64,000 bases of DNA from Bact-08 sp964533215 (GTDB lineage: Bacteria; Bacteroidota; Bacteroidia; Bacteroidales; UBA932): contig CAZHLJ010000001.1 of the NCBI GenBank assembly GCA_964533215.1, positions 868,001-932,000 on the forward strand, given 5' to 3'. The first letter of the stretch is position 1; every line of letters starts with the position of its first letter. Both the position numbers and the translations under genes were made by a program. The notes below the pieces were generated by a model. It was not told where the DNA came from, did no database searches, and worked only from the letters and a program-made list of their open reading frames with translations. Positions 27,306-35,179 of the stretch are shown here, in pieces.

Positions 27306-27722
27306 TTATTTGTCCTCTTTATATATTGTCCTGCCCGGCCTTAACGTACATCTGCACGAGCCTGACACCTGAAGGTCCTTGGATACAATTATCGGCATTC
27401 CGTCACGTTCCCAGTCATGCATTCCGCAGGCCAGGCAGACAGCACTGAATCCATTGTCCAAAAGCAGTGGATAGAGTTTTTTTGATTCCAGACCGAAGCT
27501 GTCTGCAATAATCAGCAATTTTTCCTTGTATTGTTGGATCAAACTTATGTCAAAACTATTGAAAGGGACAAAGATAGTCTCCTTTACATCGCAACGTTTG
27601 TACGCAAATTCGTACTCGGTCCTGATGTCCAGAAGAACCGCCTCTCCACTGCTAAGCAATGGAAATGCATCTTTGGGATAGATATACTCAGTTCCCTCCT
27701 CTGTCCTTACAAACTTCTTCAT
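27306..27722 (-). CDS. Rhodanese-fold protein lacking the catalytic Cys
   Basis: A 138-residue protein with one rhodanese domain: VLLDIRTEYEF at the start, a central strand, then GFSAVCLACGMHDWERDGMP at the end of the fold. The active-site loop, normally CxxGxRS, reads DSFGLES here, so the sulfur-accepting Cys is missing. A C-terminal tail carries a CRC pair (GSCRCTLRPG). It lies between arsM and acr3. It may bind As(III) through Cys or act as a scaffold rather than as a sulfurtransferase; this is inference. Confidence 0.75.
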   Translation of the reverse strand: MKKFVRTEEGTEYIYPKDAFPLLSSGEAVLLDIRTEYEFAYKRCDVKETIFVPFNSFDISLIQQYKEKLLIIADSFGLESKKLYPLLLDNGFSAVCLACGMHDWERDGMPIIVSKDLQVSGSCRCTLRPGRTIYKEDK

Positions 27723-27728
27723 ATATTT

Positions 27729-28502
27729 TCATGAAGGCTTGTAGGCCGACACAGTTATACTGAAAATACCGGCATCACCTTTTTTCATTATCTCCTCAGG
27801 AATCTCGATTTCGCTATTCTTGTGGATGGTTATATTTTGGAATCCTTGGTCGGATATGATTTTCACGTACTTGTCCATATCTATGGCACCGGAAACACAT
27901 CCTACATACATCTCCGCATCTTCCTTGACTTTTTTGGGAAGATTGCCTTTGGTTACCACGTCTGAGACACAAAAATGGCCTGACGGCTTGAGCACTCGCA
28001 TGATTTGTGCAAATGCCTTGTTTTTGTCAGGGACAAGATTCAATACGCAATTGGATACAACAACGTCAAATTTATTGTCTTCCAGAGGCATCTCTTCGAT
28101 ATCTCCCTTTACAAACCTTACGTTTGAATAGCCAAGCTTTTTGTTGTTCTCGGTTGCCCTTTCTACCATTTCTTCTGTAAAATCCAAGCCGGTCACACAT
28201 CCTGTATCTCCAACAATGGCACGAGCGACAAAACAGTCGTTTCCTGCACCACTTCCGAGATCCAGTACATTATCACCTTTATTTATTCCGGCAAACTGTG
28301 TCGGTATCCCACAACCCAGCCCAAGATCGGCATCAGCATTATAACCAGCCATGCCGGCATAATCCCCCGAACTCATATTTATGTTCGTCTCTCCACAACA
28401 CGACTGAGTCCCGCAGCAGGATTGTTTTGTCTGGCCGACGCCTTTTTTTGCAATCTGACCATACTTCTCCTGTACGATAAGTTTCAATTTTTCAGCTTTC
28501 AT
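27729..28502 (-). CDS. arsM: Arsenite S-adenosylmethionine methyltransferase
   Basis: A 257-residue class I SAM methyltransferase. Near the N-terminus are two SCCG motifs typical of prokaryotic ArsM. The sequence then runs GLGCGIP, VLDLGSGAGND (SAM loop), GLDFTEEM, SNCVLNLVPDK and a second conserved Cys in YVGCVSGA; the latter Cys residues bind As(III) in known enzymes. It methylates arsenite to mono-, di- and trimethyl forms in the cytoplasm. It overlaps arsC by 4 bp. Pairing with an ArsP-type permease in the same operon suggests methylated species are exported. Confidence 0.93.
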   Translation of the reverse strand: MKAEKLKLIVQEKYGQIAKKGVGQTKQSCCGTQSCCGETNINMSSGDYAGMAGYNADADLGLGCGIPTQFAGINKGDNVLDLGSGAGNDCFVARAIVGDTGCVTGLDFTEEMVERATENNKKLGYSNVRFVKGDIEEMPLEDNKFDVVVSNCVLNLVPDKNKAFAQIMRVLKPSGHFCVSDVVTKGNLPKKVKEDAEMYVGCVSGAIDMDKYVKIISDQGFQNITIHKNSEIEIPEEIMKKGDAGIFSITVSAYKPS

Positions 28503-28924
28503 AATTGTAATTTTATTTCATTCAGATACAATTCATAAAATCTCGCTTTTATCTCATCCCTTACCCGACAGAACTCACTATGAATGAACTCGGGTGAGCC
28601 GACTGCCTCAGATGGATCTTCAAATCCAATATGCATACGGCTTTTTACCTTGCCGGGAAATACCGGGCATGTCTCTTTGGCATTGTCACAGACTGTTATT
28701 ACATAATCCCAGTTTTCATTAAGATAATCATCTACCAACTTTGGAACGTTTTTGCCAATATCTATACCTACCTCTCTCATTACCTTCACAGCAGTCTGAT
28801 TAACCTGCCTTGCCGGCTTTGTCCCGGCCGAACAGACGGTAATCCTTCTGTCAAAGCTCTCTAGAAAGCCCTGCGCCATCTGACTGCGACAGCTGTTTCC
28901 GGTGCATAGGATCAAAATTTTCAA
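28499..28924 (-). CDS. arsC: Arsenate reductase, low-molecular-weight phosphatase type
   Basis: A 141-residue protein with the LMW-PTP P-loop CTGNSCR (Cys7 to Arg13) at the N-terminus, then conserved GKNVPKLVDDY and ITVCDNAKETCPVFPG, which supplies the resolving Cys pair. It reduces arsenate to arsenite using thioredoxin. Two thioredoxin-like proteins are encoded in the same operon and may serve as partners. It overlaps arsM and the upstream thioredoxin gene by 4 bp each. Confidence 0.93.
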   Translation of the reverse strand: MKILILCTGNSCRSQMAQGFLESFDRRITVCSAGTKPARQVNQTAVKVMREVGIDIGKNVPKLVDDYLNENWDYVITVCDNAKETCPVFPGKVKSRMHIGFEDPSEAVGSPEFIHSEFCRVRDEIKARFYELYLNEIKLQL

Positions 28925-29376
28925 AACTTCTTTTTAATATCTTCAGTAGAAAAATAACCGGTGTGTCTGAAGTACTCCTTTCCCTGCCTGTCAAGCAAGA
29001 CCTGTGTGGGAATCATCACTATCCCAAAATAGTTCATGATTTTCTGATTCTCCGGCAGGAGCACATTAAGGAATCGTACATTCACCTTATCAGGATAATC
29101 CCTTTCAATATCACTCATTACCACCTTCATTCTCTTACACGCAGAGCATCCGGTGGCACCGAACTCAAGGAAGGTATATTGGTACGGCAGTCCGTTCTTC
29201 GAGTAATTGTATGCAGAGTCTATACGTTGTGCTTCAGATTTTGCAATTTCCGAGCCGACTTGTGATTTCATCAACTGGGATGAAAATCCTGTTAGGTCAT
29301 CCTTGAAGACAAAAAGAGCAATCAGAAGCACAACCGATAGGATAATTGACCCCCAAGTGAAAAATTGTTTCAACAT
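28921..29376 (-). CDS. Membrane-anchored thioredoxin-like protein
   Basis: A 151-residue protein with one N-terminal membrane segment (residues 5-25) and an exported thioredoxin domain whose active site is GATGCSACKRM. MIPTQVLLDRQG is the cis-Pro region. The CSAC pair and the periplasmic location suggest reduction of exported thiols or of a membrane partner. It lies between the permease gene and arsC with a 4-bp overlap. Its part in arsenic handling is unproven. Confidence 0.85.
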   Translation of the reverse strand: MLKQFFTWGSIILSVVLLIALFVFKDDLTGFSSQLMKSQVGSEIAKSEAQRIDSAYNYSKNGLPYQYTFLEFGATGCSACKRMKVVMSDIERDYPDKVNVRFLNVLLPENQKIMNYFGIVMIPTQVLLDRQGKEYFRHTGYFSTEDIKKKF

Positions 29377-29400
29377 ATTGCTGATTAGTTAACTAGTGAG

Positions 29401-30417
29401 TTAAAATATTGAATTGAATAAAAATCCAACAATCATTATACCTGTTGCGACTATACCAACGAAGGTAAGTATCAGCGGTAGCTTGAGAACCTTCTTGAGG
29501 ATAATCATCTCCGGCAGAGATAGTCCTATCACAGCCATCATAAATGCCAAGGCTGTTCCCAACGGGACTCCTTTCTCTATGAAGACGCTTACAATAGGGA
29601 TGATTCCTGCTGCATTTGAATATAGAGGAACTCCTATCAATACAGAGAGAGGCACAGAGTACCAAGCGCTCTTACCCATAAGAGAGGTCATATAGCTCTC
29701 CGGTACATATCCGTGTGCAGCAGCTCCTACGGCTATGCCTAAAACTATATATATCCATACTTTGCCCACAATATCCTTCACAGCAGTAAGGCCAAGCCCA
29801 ATGCGCTTTTCAAAAGTTATCTGCTCTTCTGCATTTTCATTGTTGTCAGCGTTCAGTTTGTAAACCCAATTCTCTACATGCCTCTCCAGTTTAAGTTTTC
29901 CAATTACAAATCCGGAAACGATTGCTATTATTAATCCAGTCAGCACATATATGGAGGCCACCTTCCAACCGAATAAGCCAAAAAGCAAAATAACGGCAAC
30001 TTCGTTTATCATAGGGGCTGATATCAGAAATGAAAACGTAACGCCAAGTGGTACGCCGGCCTGCACAAAGCCGAGGAAAAGTGGAATAGCAGAGCAGGTG
30101 CAGAAAGGGGTTACTATTCCCAGCAAGGCAGCCATTACGTTGCCGGTGAACAAGGATTTGCCTTCCAATACTTTACGGGTTCTTTCAGGAGTGAAGTATG
30201 TACGGATTATTCCGACGAAGAATATAATCAGGACCAACAACATAAGCACCTTAGGAACTTCAAAGACGAAGAACCTCAGAGATTCTGTCAAGTGCAATCC
30301 TTTTTGCAGGCCAAATACTTTATCTATCAGCAAATCTGCTAAAAATTGCAGATTGTGATACAATACATACCAGATTGCAATACCGGCAGCGATTTTTATA
30401 ATTTTAGTCCAATTCAT
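29401..30417 (-). CDS. ArsP/DUF318-type permease
   Basis: The start MNWTKI at 30417 is preferred over a longer reading that overlaps the upstream gene. The 338-residue product has about eight to ten membrane segments in two similar halves. The family motif TPFCTCSAIPLFLGF and ISAPMINEVAV lie in the first half, and GVPLYSNAAGIIPI in the second. Characterised ArsP members export trivalent organoarsenicals, which fits the neighbouring arsM. The gap to the ArsG-like gene is one base. Confidence 0.88.
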   Translation of the reverse strand: MNWTKIIKIAAGIAIWYVLYHNLQFLADLLIDKVFGLQKGLHLTESLRFFVFEVPKVLMLLVLIIFFVGIIRTYFTPERTRKVLEGKSLFTGNVMAALLGIVTPFCTCSAIPLFLGFVQAGVPLGVTFSFLISAPMINEVAVILLFGLFGWKVASIYVLTGLIIAIVSGFVIGKLKLERHVENWVYKLNADNNENAEEQITFEKRIGLGLTAVKDIVGKVWIYIVLGIAVGAAAHGYVPESYMTSLMGKSAWYSVPLSVLIGVPLYSNAAGIIPIVSVFIEKGVPLGTALAFMMAVIGLSLPEMIILKKVLKLPLILTFVGIVATGIMIVGFLFNSIF

Positions 30418-30418
30418 A

Positions 30419-31114
30419 CTAATATGCGCGTAAAATATAATATATGCCGACAAGGATGAATAATACTGCAATCACCTTGCGGAACCAGAATTCAAAAGAC
30501 TTGATCCTTTTATAGAAACCACCTATGCCCGAGAGTGTATATGCCAGAAGCCATGAGACTATGATAACCGGTATGCCGGTTGCTATTGCAAAAATAAGGG
30601 GAAGATACAGACCAGATGCGCTGCTTATCGTGATAGGGACAAGCATTCCAAAGTAAAGGACGCCGCTGTAGGGACAAAAGGCAAGAGCAAAGAGTATTCC
30701 AAGCAGGATTGCATCTAAGTAGCCCCAACCTTTCTTTTCCTGCATTTTTGATGTCAATCCGCTCATTCCGGGAATTTTGACCTTTATCAGATCAAGCATG
30801 AAGATGCCTATGATAATTAGTGCTGGACCTAGAATTTTTTCTCCGTACTGTTGGAAAAATCCGGAAAACTTAAACTGGTCTGCTCCTAAATATAGACCTA
30901 ATGCTATGGCTGTATAAGTAATTGCGCGGCCAAGAGTATAAAGGAGTCCATTGATAAATACTCGGTTGCGGTTCTCTATATCCTTGCTGATAAACCCAAT
31001 GGCGGTGATATTCGTTGCCAGAGGGCATGGACTGATGGCTGTCATCAGCCCAAGAACCAATGCAGAGACCCATGGTAAGGTGCTGCTGTCAAGAAGATTA
31101 TTCAGTATATCCAT
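30419..31114 (-). CDS. ArsG-like DsbD/CcdA-type membrane transporter
   Basis: A 231-residue inner-membrane protein with about six segments of the CcdA/DsbD transmembrane family. The two signature Cys-Pro motifs AISPCPLA and AFCPYSG are in the first and second halves. Such proteins carry reducing equivalents across the membrane. Versions in Bacteroidetes arsenic operons are annotated as an ArsG-type permease family, though transport has not been shown. The periplasmic thioredoxin next door would be a natural partner. Confidence 0.8.
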   Translation of the reverse strand: MDILNNLLDSSTLPWVSALVLGLMTAISPCPLATNITAIGFISKDIENRNRVFINGLLYTLGRAITYTAIALGLYLGADQFKFSGFFQQYGEKILGPALIIIGIFMLDLIKVKIPGMSGLTSKMQEKKGWGYLDAILLGILFALAFCPYSGVLYFGMLVPITISSASGLYLPLIFAIATGIPVIIVSWLLAYTLSGIGGFYKRIKSFEFWFRKVIAVLFILVGIYYILRAY

Positions 31115-31120
31115 ATTTGA

Positions 31121-31525
31121 CTACAATAGAAGCGCGTCAATCTTCTCCTTTATTATTGATTTGAATTTGGCAGGGTCTTTACGGGCATACATGAAGCCAT
31201 CGTTGGTTAGGTTGATTTTATCTTTGCCTTTTACAATGAGCAGAGCCTGACCGGGTACCTGCAGCTTCTCTGCAATTGCCTTGCTGGATTCATCGTCAAG
31301 ATTGATTGATTTAAAACTGATCTTGTTGCCATACAGAGCCTGAATGTCGGCCTTGGCTTCTGATTCAACTGCCAGGCACGTTGGACAGCGTGATGTCAAG
31401 TGAAAGTAGTAGACCTCGACTTTCGGGGCATTTGCAGGGCTTTGTTTTTTGTTAACCTGTGCTGTGCAAGTGAATGAAGTGAATGCCATGATAACGGCAA
31501 AAGCTAAAAGAATAGTGCGTTTCAT
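31121..31525 (-). CDS. Periplasmic thioredoxin-like protein (CPTC)
   Basis: A 134-residue protein with a signal peptide (to about TAQ, residue 23) and a thioredoxin-like fold with the redox pair in SRCPTCLAVE. The later KLQVPGQALLIV gives the cis-Pro. It lies 6 bp before the CcdA-type membrane gene, a typical electron donor/acceptor pair. It probably works on exported thiols or on As-thiol species in the periplasm; the substrate is not known. Confidence 0.78.
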   Translation of the reverse strand: MKRTILLAFAVIMAFTSFTCTAQVNKKQSPANAPKVEVYYFHLTSRCPTCLAVESEAKADIQALYGNKISFKSINLDDESSKAIAEKLQVPGQALLIVKGKDKINLTNDGFMYARKDPAKFKSIIKEKIDALLL

Positions 31526-31540
31526 AAATATTTGTTGATT

Positions 31541-31777
31541 TTAAATGTTGCTTAGAACTTGTCTGATCTCTTCGGAAGATGGCACCCTTCCCTTTATCTC
31601 CACCTTTTCGTTCACCACGAGTGCAGGCAGGGATAATACATTATACTTCATTATCTCCATTATATCTTCCACTTTTGTAATGGTGGCGTCAATGTTGTTT
31701 TTCTCCACGACCTCGCGCGTAAGTTTTTCAAGTGTTCTGCAATTTGAACAGCCTGTACCTAAAATTTTAATTTCCAC
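31541..31777 (-). CDS. Small cytoplasmic thioredoxin-like redox protein (TIGR00412 type)
   Basis: I take the GTG at 31777 as start, giving 78 residues beginning MEIKILGTGCSNCRTLEK, the exact N-terminus expected for this family. Longer ATG starts lie in the arsR coding region out of frame. The GTG lies inside the arsR stop region (11-bp overlap), indicating coupling. The active site is CSNC, and VLSLPALVVN supplies the cis-Pro. Such proteins are frequent in arsenic operons, perhaps reducing ArsC or an ArsR-bound metalloid. Confidence 0.85.
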   Translation of the reverse strand: MEIKILGTGCSNCRTLEKLTREVVEKNNIDATITKVEDIMEIMKYNVLSLPALVVNEKVEIKGRVPSSEEIRQVLSNI

Positions 31778-32123
31778 AGCAATCTGATTTTTGAATGTTA
31801 GTATTGAATTGATTAAAAAATTTGTCAAGCATCTGCTTTGCATCATTCCAGTTCTCACGGTTGATGCAATATTTTATATATGGAGGGTTTATCTCTCCCT
31901 GGATAAGCCCGGCTTTCTTTAGTTCCTTGAGATGTTCGGAAAGGGTAGAACGTGCGATGGGAAGATTTTCAGCCATATCTCCGCTATAGCAACAGCGATC
32001 CAAATTGTTGGCCAAATAGTCCATGATGAAAATGCGGACAGGGTGGGAGAGGGCCTTTGCATAGGCGGCAATCTTTACCTGATCCGGAGTGAAGTGTTTT
32101 TTTGTAGCTTGTTTCGAATTCAT
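31767..32123 (-). CDS. arsR: ArsR-family arsenic-responsive repressor
   Basis: The ATG at 32123 gives a 118-residue winged-helix protein; a longer reading adds nine residues overlapping the promoter. The HTH is LPIARSTLSEHLKELKKAG. Cys residues occur in NLDRCCYSGDM (before the HTH) and in the C-terminal DCCGN, which may form the As(III) site. It heads the ten-gene operon and a palindrome lies between its -7 box and start codon, so autorepression is expected. Confidence 0.9.
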   Translation of the reverse strand: MNSKQATKKHFTPDQVKIAAYAKALSHPVRIFIMDYLANNLDRCCYSGDMAENLPIARSTLSEHLKELKKAGLIQGEINPPYIKYCINRENWNDAKQMLDKFFNQFNTNIQKSDCCGN

Positions 32124-32129
32124 TTTGCA

Positions 32130-32147
32130 TTTCGTAAAAAGACGAAA
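32130..32147. promoter_or_regulatory. Candidate ArsR operator
   Basis: A perfect inverted repeat TTTCGT, six bases, ACGAAA lies directly between the arsR -7 box and its start codon. ArsR/SmtB repressors bind short palindromes at this place. Role inferred from position and symmetry. Confidence 0.55.
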
Positions 32148-32179
32148 CAAATTTATGTAGAAAAATCTGAACGTGCAAA
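32148..32179 (-). promoter_or_regulatory. Promoter of the arsenic operon
   Basis: On the minus strand TTTG (32176-32179) is followed after 20 bp by TAAATTTG (32148-32155), a good match to the Bacteroidetes consensus. Transcription would start inside or just after the candidate ArsR operator. Confidence 0.65.
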
Positions 32180-32218
32180 TGATTCGAATATTTTTTCAAG
32201 TTTGAGAAATTCTTGAAT

Positions 32219-32430
32219 GCATCTCAAAATTGAGTGAGCGATAGCCTGAGAGGGCATTGCAAAGGATGCATTTGGGCACCCACTTTGTGAGCGCAGCGAG
32301 AAAAAACAAGAAACGACGACCTGTAGCTATTTTTGCATCAGCATAATATTGGTCGTCGTCTTTGTTTTTTAGCGTAGTGAACAGGTAGTGGGTAAATGCG
32401 GTTGCATGCCCTTAAGGCCATCGCTAATCA
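32219..32430 (-). repeat. Long-hairpin repeat copy C3
   Basis: A near-identical, same-orientation copy of C2 with the same inner stem (ACGACGACC / GGTCGTCGT) and the outer stem GTGAGCGATAG opposite CCATCGCT. Its far end is degraded: the expected GAGATGC is not present and the element runs into the last codons of the MFS gene, whose stop lies inside it. Together C2 and C3 bracket the arsenic operon as direct repeats of about 210 bp. Confidence 0.85.
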
Positions 32431-33632
32431 ATATGCGTCCCTGTGTGAATCCGTGTGAACCGCGCGAATCCCAGCATCATCAGTGCTGAGAGTAGCGCAG
32501 TGGCAGCGCCGAAGTAGAACGGTACACTTGAGTTGACCTTGTCATACAGCACTCCTGCGATAAGGCTTGCAGGAAGCAATGTCGCACCCAGCAAGGCATT
32601 GTAGATGCCCAGCCCAGTTCCTTGCTTGTTAGAGTCTATCATATCCGAGACAAAAGCCTTCTGAATACCATCGGTAGCAGCAGAGTAAAGCCCGTAAAGA
32701 GCAAATAGAGCCACAATCGCACCAATGCTGGTTGTTATTCCAAATCCATAATAGACAATGGCATAGATCAAATAACCAACTATAAGCACCTTCTCCCTGC
32801 CTATCCTGTCCGAAAGAGAGCCAATTGGTATGGCCAGCAGAACCGAGACGACACTTGAAGCCAGATAGACAAGAGGGATGAAAGCAACCTTGACACCCAC
32901 TTCATTAGCCTTTACCATCAGCAAAGCATCTGTTGAATTGCCAAGGGTGAAGATAAAGGCGATGGCAAGAAACAGATAGTACTTTTTGGGAAAATCAGAG
33001 AAATGGAATTTTTTGAAAAGAGATCCGGCAGGCTTTCTAGCCTCCTTTATCCCGAAAATAATAACAAGAATGCCCAGTATAGAGGGAATGCCTGCGAGGA
33101 GAAAAATGATACGGTAGTCGCCGGGAAATATAAGCAGCAGAGAAAAGGCAATAAGAGGGCCGACAATGGCCCCACTGTTATCCATAGCCTTCTGTAATCC
33201 GAAACTCTTGCCGGTCTCGCCGTTAATGACAGACCCCGCTACAAGACTGTCGCGCGGAGCTGTCCTTATACCCTTGCCGACCCTTTCCACAAACCTGAGG
33301 CCCAGAACCTGCAAAGGGGAAACGACAAAGGAGTAGAGAGGAATTATGATAGATGAGATTCCGTAACCTATTATCATAAAAGGCTTGTTCTTGCCTATCT
33401 TGTCACTCCAGAATCCGGACAAAGCTTTGATGAGTGCCGCGGTACTCTCTGCTATACCCTCGATGAGTGAAAGGCTGGTCTTTGATGCACCGATTGACAG
33501 CAAGAACATTGGCATTACAGAGTATATCATCTTAGTTGAGGTGTCAGTAAGAAAACTGGTCAGCCCTGTAAACATAATGTTCCGGCTAAAACCGAAGAAG
33601 CGTTTTTCCTTTTTGACAACTCTTTCAGCCAT
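32424..33632 (-). CDS. MFS transporter
   Basis: The ATG at 33632 (MAERVVKKEKRFFG) is preferred because the 16 extra upstream residues are not hydrophobic or conserved in character. The 402-residue product has 12 membrane segments. The loop-2 motif GFWSDKIGKNKPF and the repeated PIGSLSDRIGREKVL in the second half are major-facilitator hallmarks. The substrate is unknown. It lies upstream of the ars operon on the same strand but is cut off from it by repeat C3 and the ars promoter. Its last residues RIHTGTHID resemble the end of Acr3 and lie in the repeat border. Confidence 0.85.
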   Translation of the reverse strand: MAERVVKKEKRFFGFSRNIMFTGLTSFLTDTSTKMIYSVMPMFLLSIGASKTSLSLIEGIAESTAALIKALSGFWSDKIGKNKPFMIIGYGISSIIIPLYSFVVSPLQVLGLRFVERVGKGIRTAPRDSLVAGSVINGETGKSFGLQKAMDNSGAIVGPLIAFSLLLIFPGDYRIIFLLAGIPSILGILVIIFGIKEARKPAGSLFKKFHFSDFPKKYYLFLAIAFIFTLGNSTDALLMVKANEVGVKVAFIPLVYLASSVVSVLLAIPIGSLSDRIGREKVLIVGYLIYAIVYYGFGITTSIGAIVALFALYGLYSAATDGIQKAFVSDMIDSNKQGTGLGIYNALLGATLLPASLIAGVLYDKVNSSVPFYFGAATALLSALMMLGFARFTRIHTGTHID

Positions 33633-33739
33633 TTTATATTTATTGATTGCAACTCCACAAATATAACGAGGAAATTCCATTAAATTATTGATTATTATTC
33701 GAAAAAAAATTGTAATATTGTATATAGGATCGAAAAATT

Positions 33740-35179
33740 ATGAAAATTTTTACATCCATACAAATCTCGGAGATTGACCGATATACAATTAAAAATGAGC
33801 CTGTTTCCCAGGCGGATCTGATTGAAAGGGCCTCCTTTAAAATTGCAAGTTGGTTAAATCATAATGTATCTCACGAGAAAAAGCTGCTGTTTTTTGCCGG
33901 TCCGGGAAATAATGGTGCTGATGCACTTGCTGTTTCAAGAATGGTAGTTGATTACGGTTATAAATGTGAAGTATATCGTTTGGGTTCTGAAAACCCTGTC
34001 CCGGAAATTTCACCTGACGCAGTTGTAATTGATGGTCTTTTCGGATCAGGTTTAAACAGGTCACTTGAAGGATTGGCAGAAAAGGTTGTCTGTAAGATAA
34101 ACTCATCCGGAGCGACTGTTATCTCCATCGACATACCTAGCGGACTGTTCTGCGAGGACAACTCTCACAACGATCTTTCAAAAGTAATCCGCGCTACACA
34201 TACCCTCACATTCCAATTTCCAAAACTAAGTTTCTTCTTTCCCGAACACAGTGAAATTCTCGGAAACTGGTCGGTATTGCCAATAGGCCTTAATAAGGAT
34301 GCGATAGAAAAAATTGCAACGCCTTTCCACTATTTGAATGAAGATTACGTTTTTGGAATAATCAGACATAGAGAAAAATTTTCTCACAAAGGAAATTATG
34401 GTCATGCATTGCTCATCTCAGGCTCTTTTGGAAAAATGGGAGCAGCAGTGCTGGCTTCAAGGGCATGCCTGAGGTCCGGAGTGGGGCTGATTACTTCCCA
34501 TATTCCTGCAAAAGGATATGAAATAATGCAGGTCACGGTTCCTGAAGCAATGTGCAGCATAGACTCGTCAGACTTTTTCTTCTCAGATATTCCGGATCTG
34601 AAACCATTTACGGCGGTGGGTGCAGGCCCGGGACTTGGGAACAATAAAATGTCGGGACAAGCTCTCAGGAAGCTAATAGAGGCAAAACCTTCGAAAATGG
34701 TTCTGGATGCTGATGCCTTGAATATTATGGCAAACGAGAGAGATCTGCTGGACCTTCTTCCGGAAAACACTGTCCTTACCCCGCATCCTAAGGAATTTGA
34801 ACGTCTTGCGGGTAAAAGCGGAGACTCTTACAGCCGATTGCTCCTTCAAATGGAGTTTTCAAAAAAGCATAATGTCATTGTGGTACTTAAAGGAGCTCAT
34901 ACATGCATCTCTTTGCCGGACGGAGAGGTGTGGTTCAATACAACGGGAAACCCAGGGATGGCTACTGCTGGAAGCGGAGATGTCTTGACCGGAGTGATAC
35001 TTGCTCTCCTGTCTCAGAACTATACTCCGGATAATGCTGCCAAGATAGGGGTGTTCATTCATGGTCTTGCAGGGGATTTCGCAGCCGGACACAAAGGCGA
35101 GACATCCCTGATTGCAAGTGATATTGTAGAATCGTTAGGAACAGCTTTTACAAAAAACAGATATTATGAAAAATTTTAA
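33740..35179 (+). CDS. nnr: Bifunctional NAD(P)H-hydrate epimerase / ADP-dependent dehydratase
   Basis: A 479-residue fusion of YjeF_N (about 1-215; FAGPGNNGADALAVSRM is the nucleotide-binding loop and DGLFGSG the second) and the ribokinase-like carbohydrate kinase domain (about 230-479). The latter has VLDADALN, LTPHPKEFERL and NTTGNPGMATAGSGDVLTG, where the last Asp is catalytic. It repairs hydrated NAD(P)H in the cytoplasm. The start is 60 bp from the divergent MFS ORF. The end overlaps the start of the GH3 gene by 14 bp. Confidence 0.95.
   Translation: MKIFTSIQISEIDRYTIKNEPVSQADLIERASFKIASWLNHNVSHEKKLLFFAGPGNNGADALAVSRMVVDYGYKCEVYRLGSENPVPEISPDAVVIDGLFGSGLNRSLEGLAEKVVCKINSSGATVISIDIPSGLFCEDNSHNDLSKVIRATHTLTFQFPKLSFFFPEHSEILGNWSVLPIGLNKDAIEKIATPFHYLNEDYVFGIIRHREKFSHKGNYGHALLISGSFGKMGAAVLASRACLRSGVGLITSHIPAKGYEIMQVTVPEAMCSIDSSDFFFSDIPDLKPFTAVGAGPGLGNNKMSGQALRKLIEAKPSKMVLDADALNIMANERDLLDLLPENTVLTPHPKEFERLAGKSGDSYSRLLLQMEFSKKHNVIVVLKGAHTCISLPDGEVWFNTTGNPGMATAGSGDVLTGVILALLSQNYTPDNAAKIGVFIHGLAGDFAAGHKGETSLIASDIVESLGTAFTKNRYYEKF

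Noticed and set aside
31541..31858. Longer start for the small thioredoxin
   Set aside because: The extra N-terminus would be an out-of-frame reading of arsR. The GTG at 31777 gives the exact family length.
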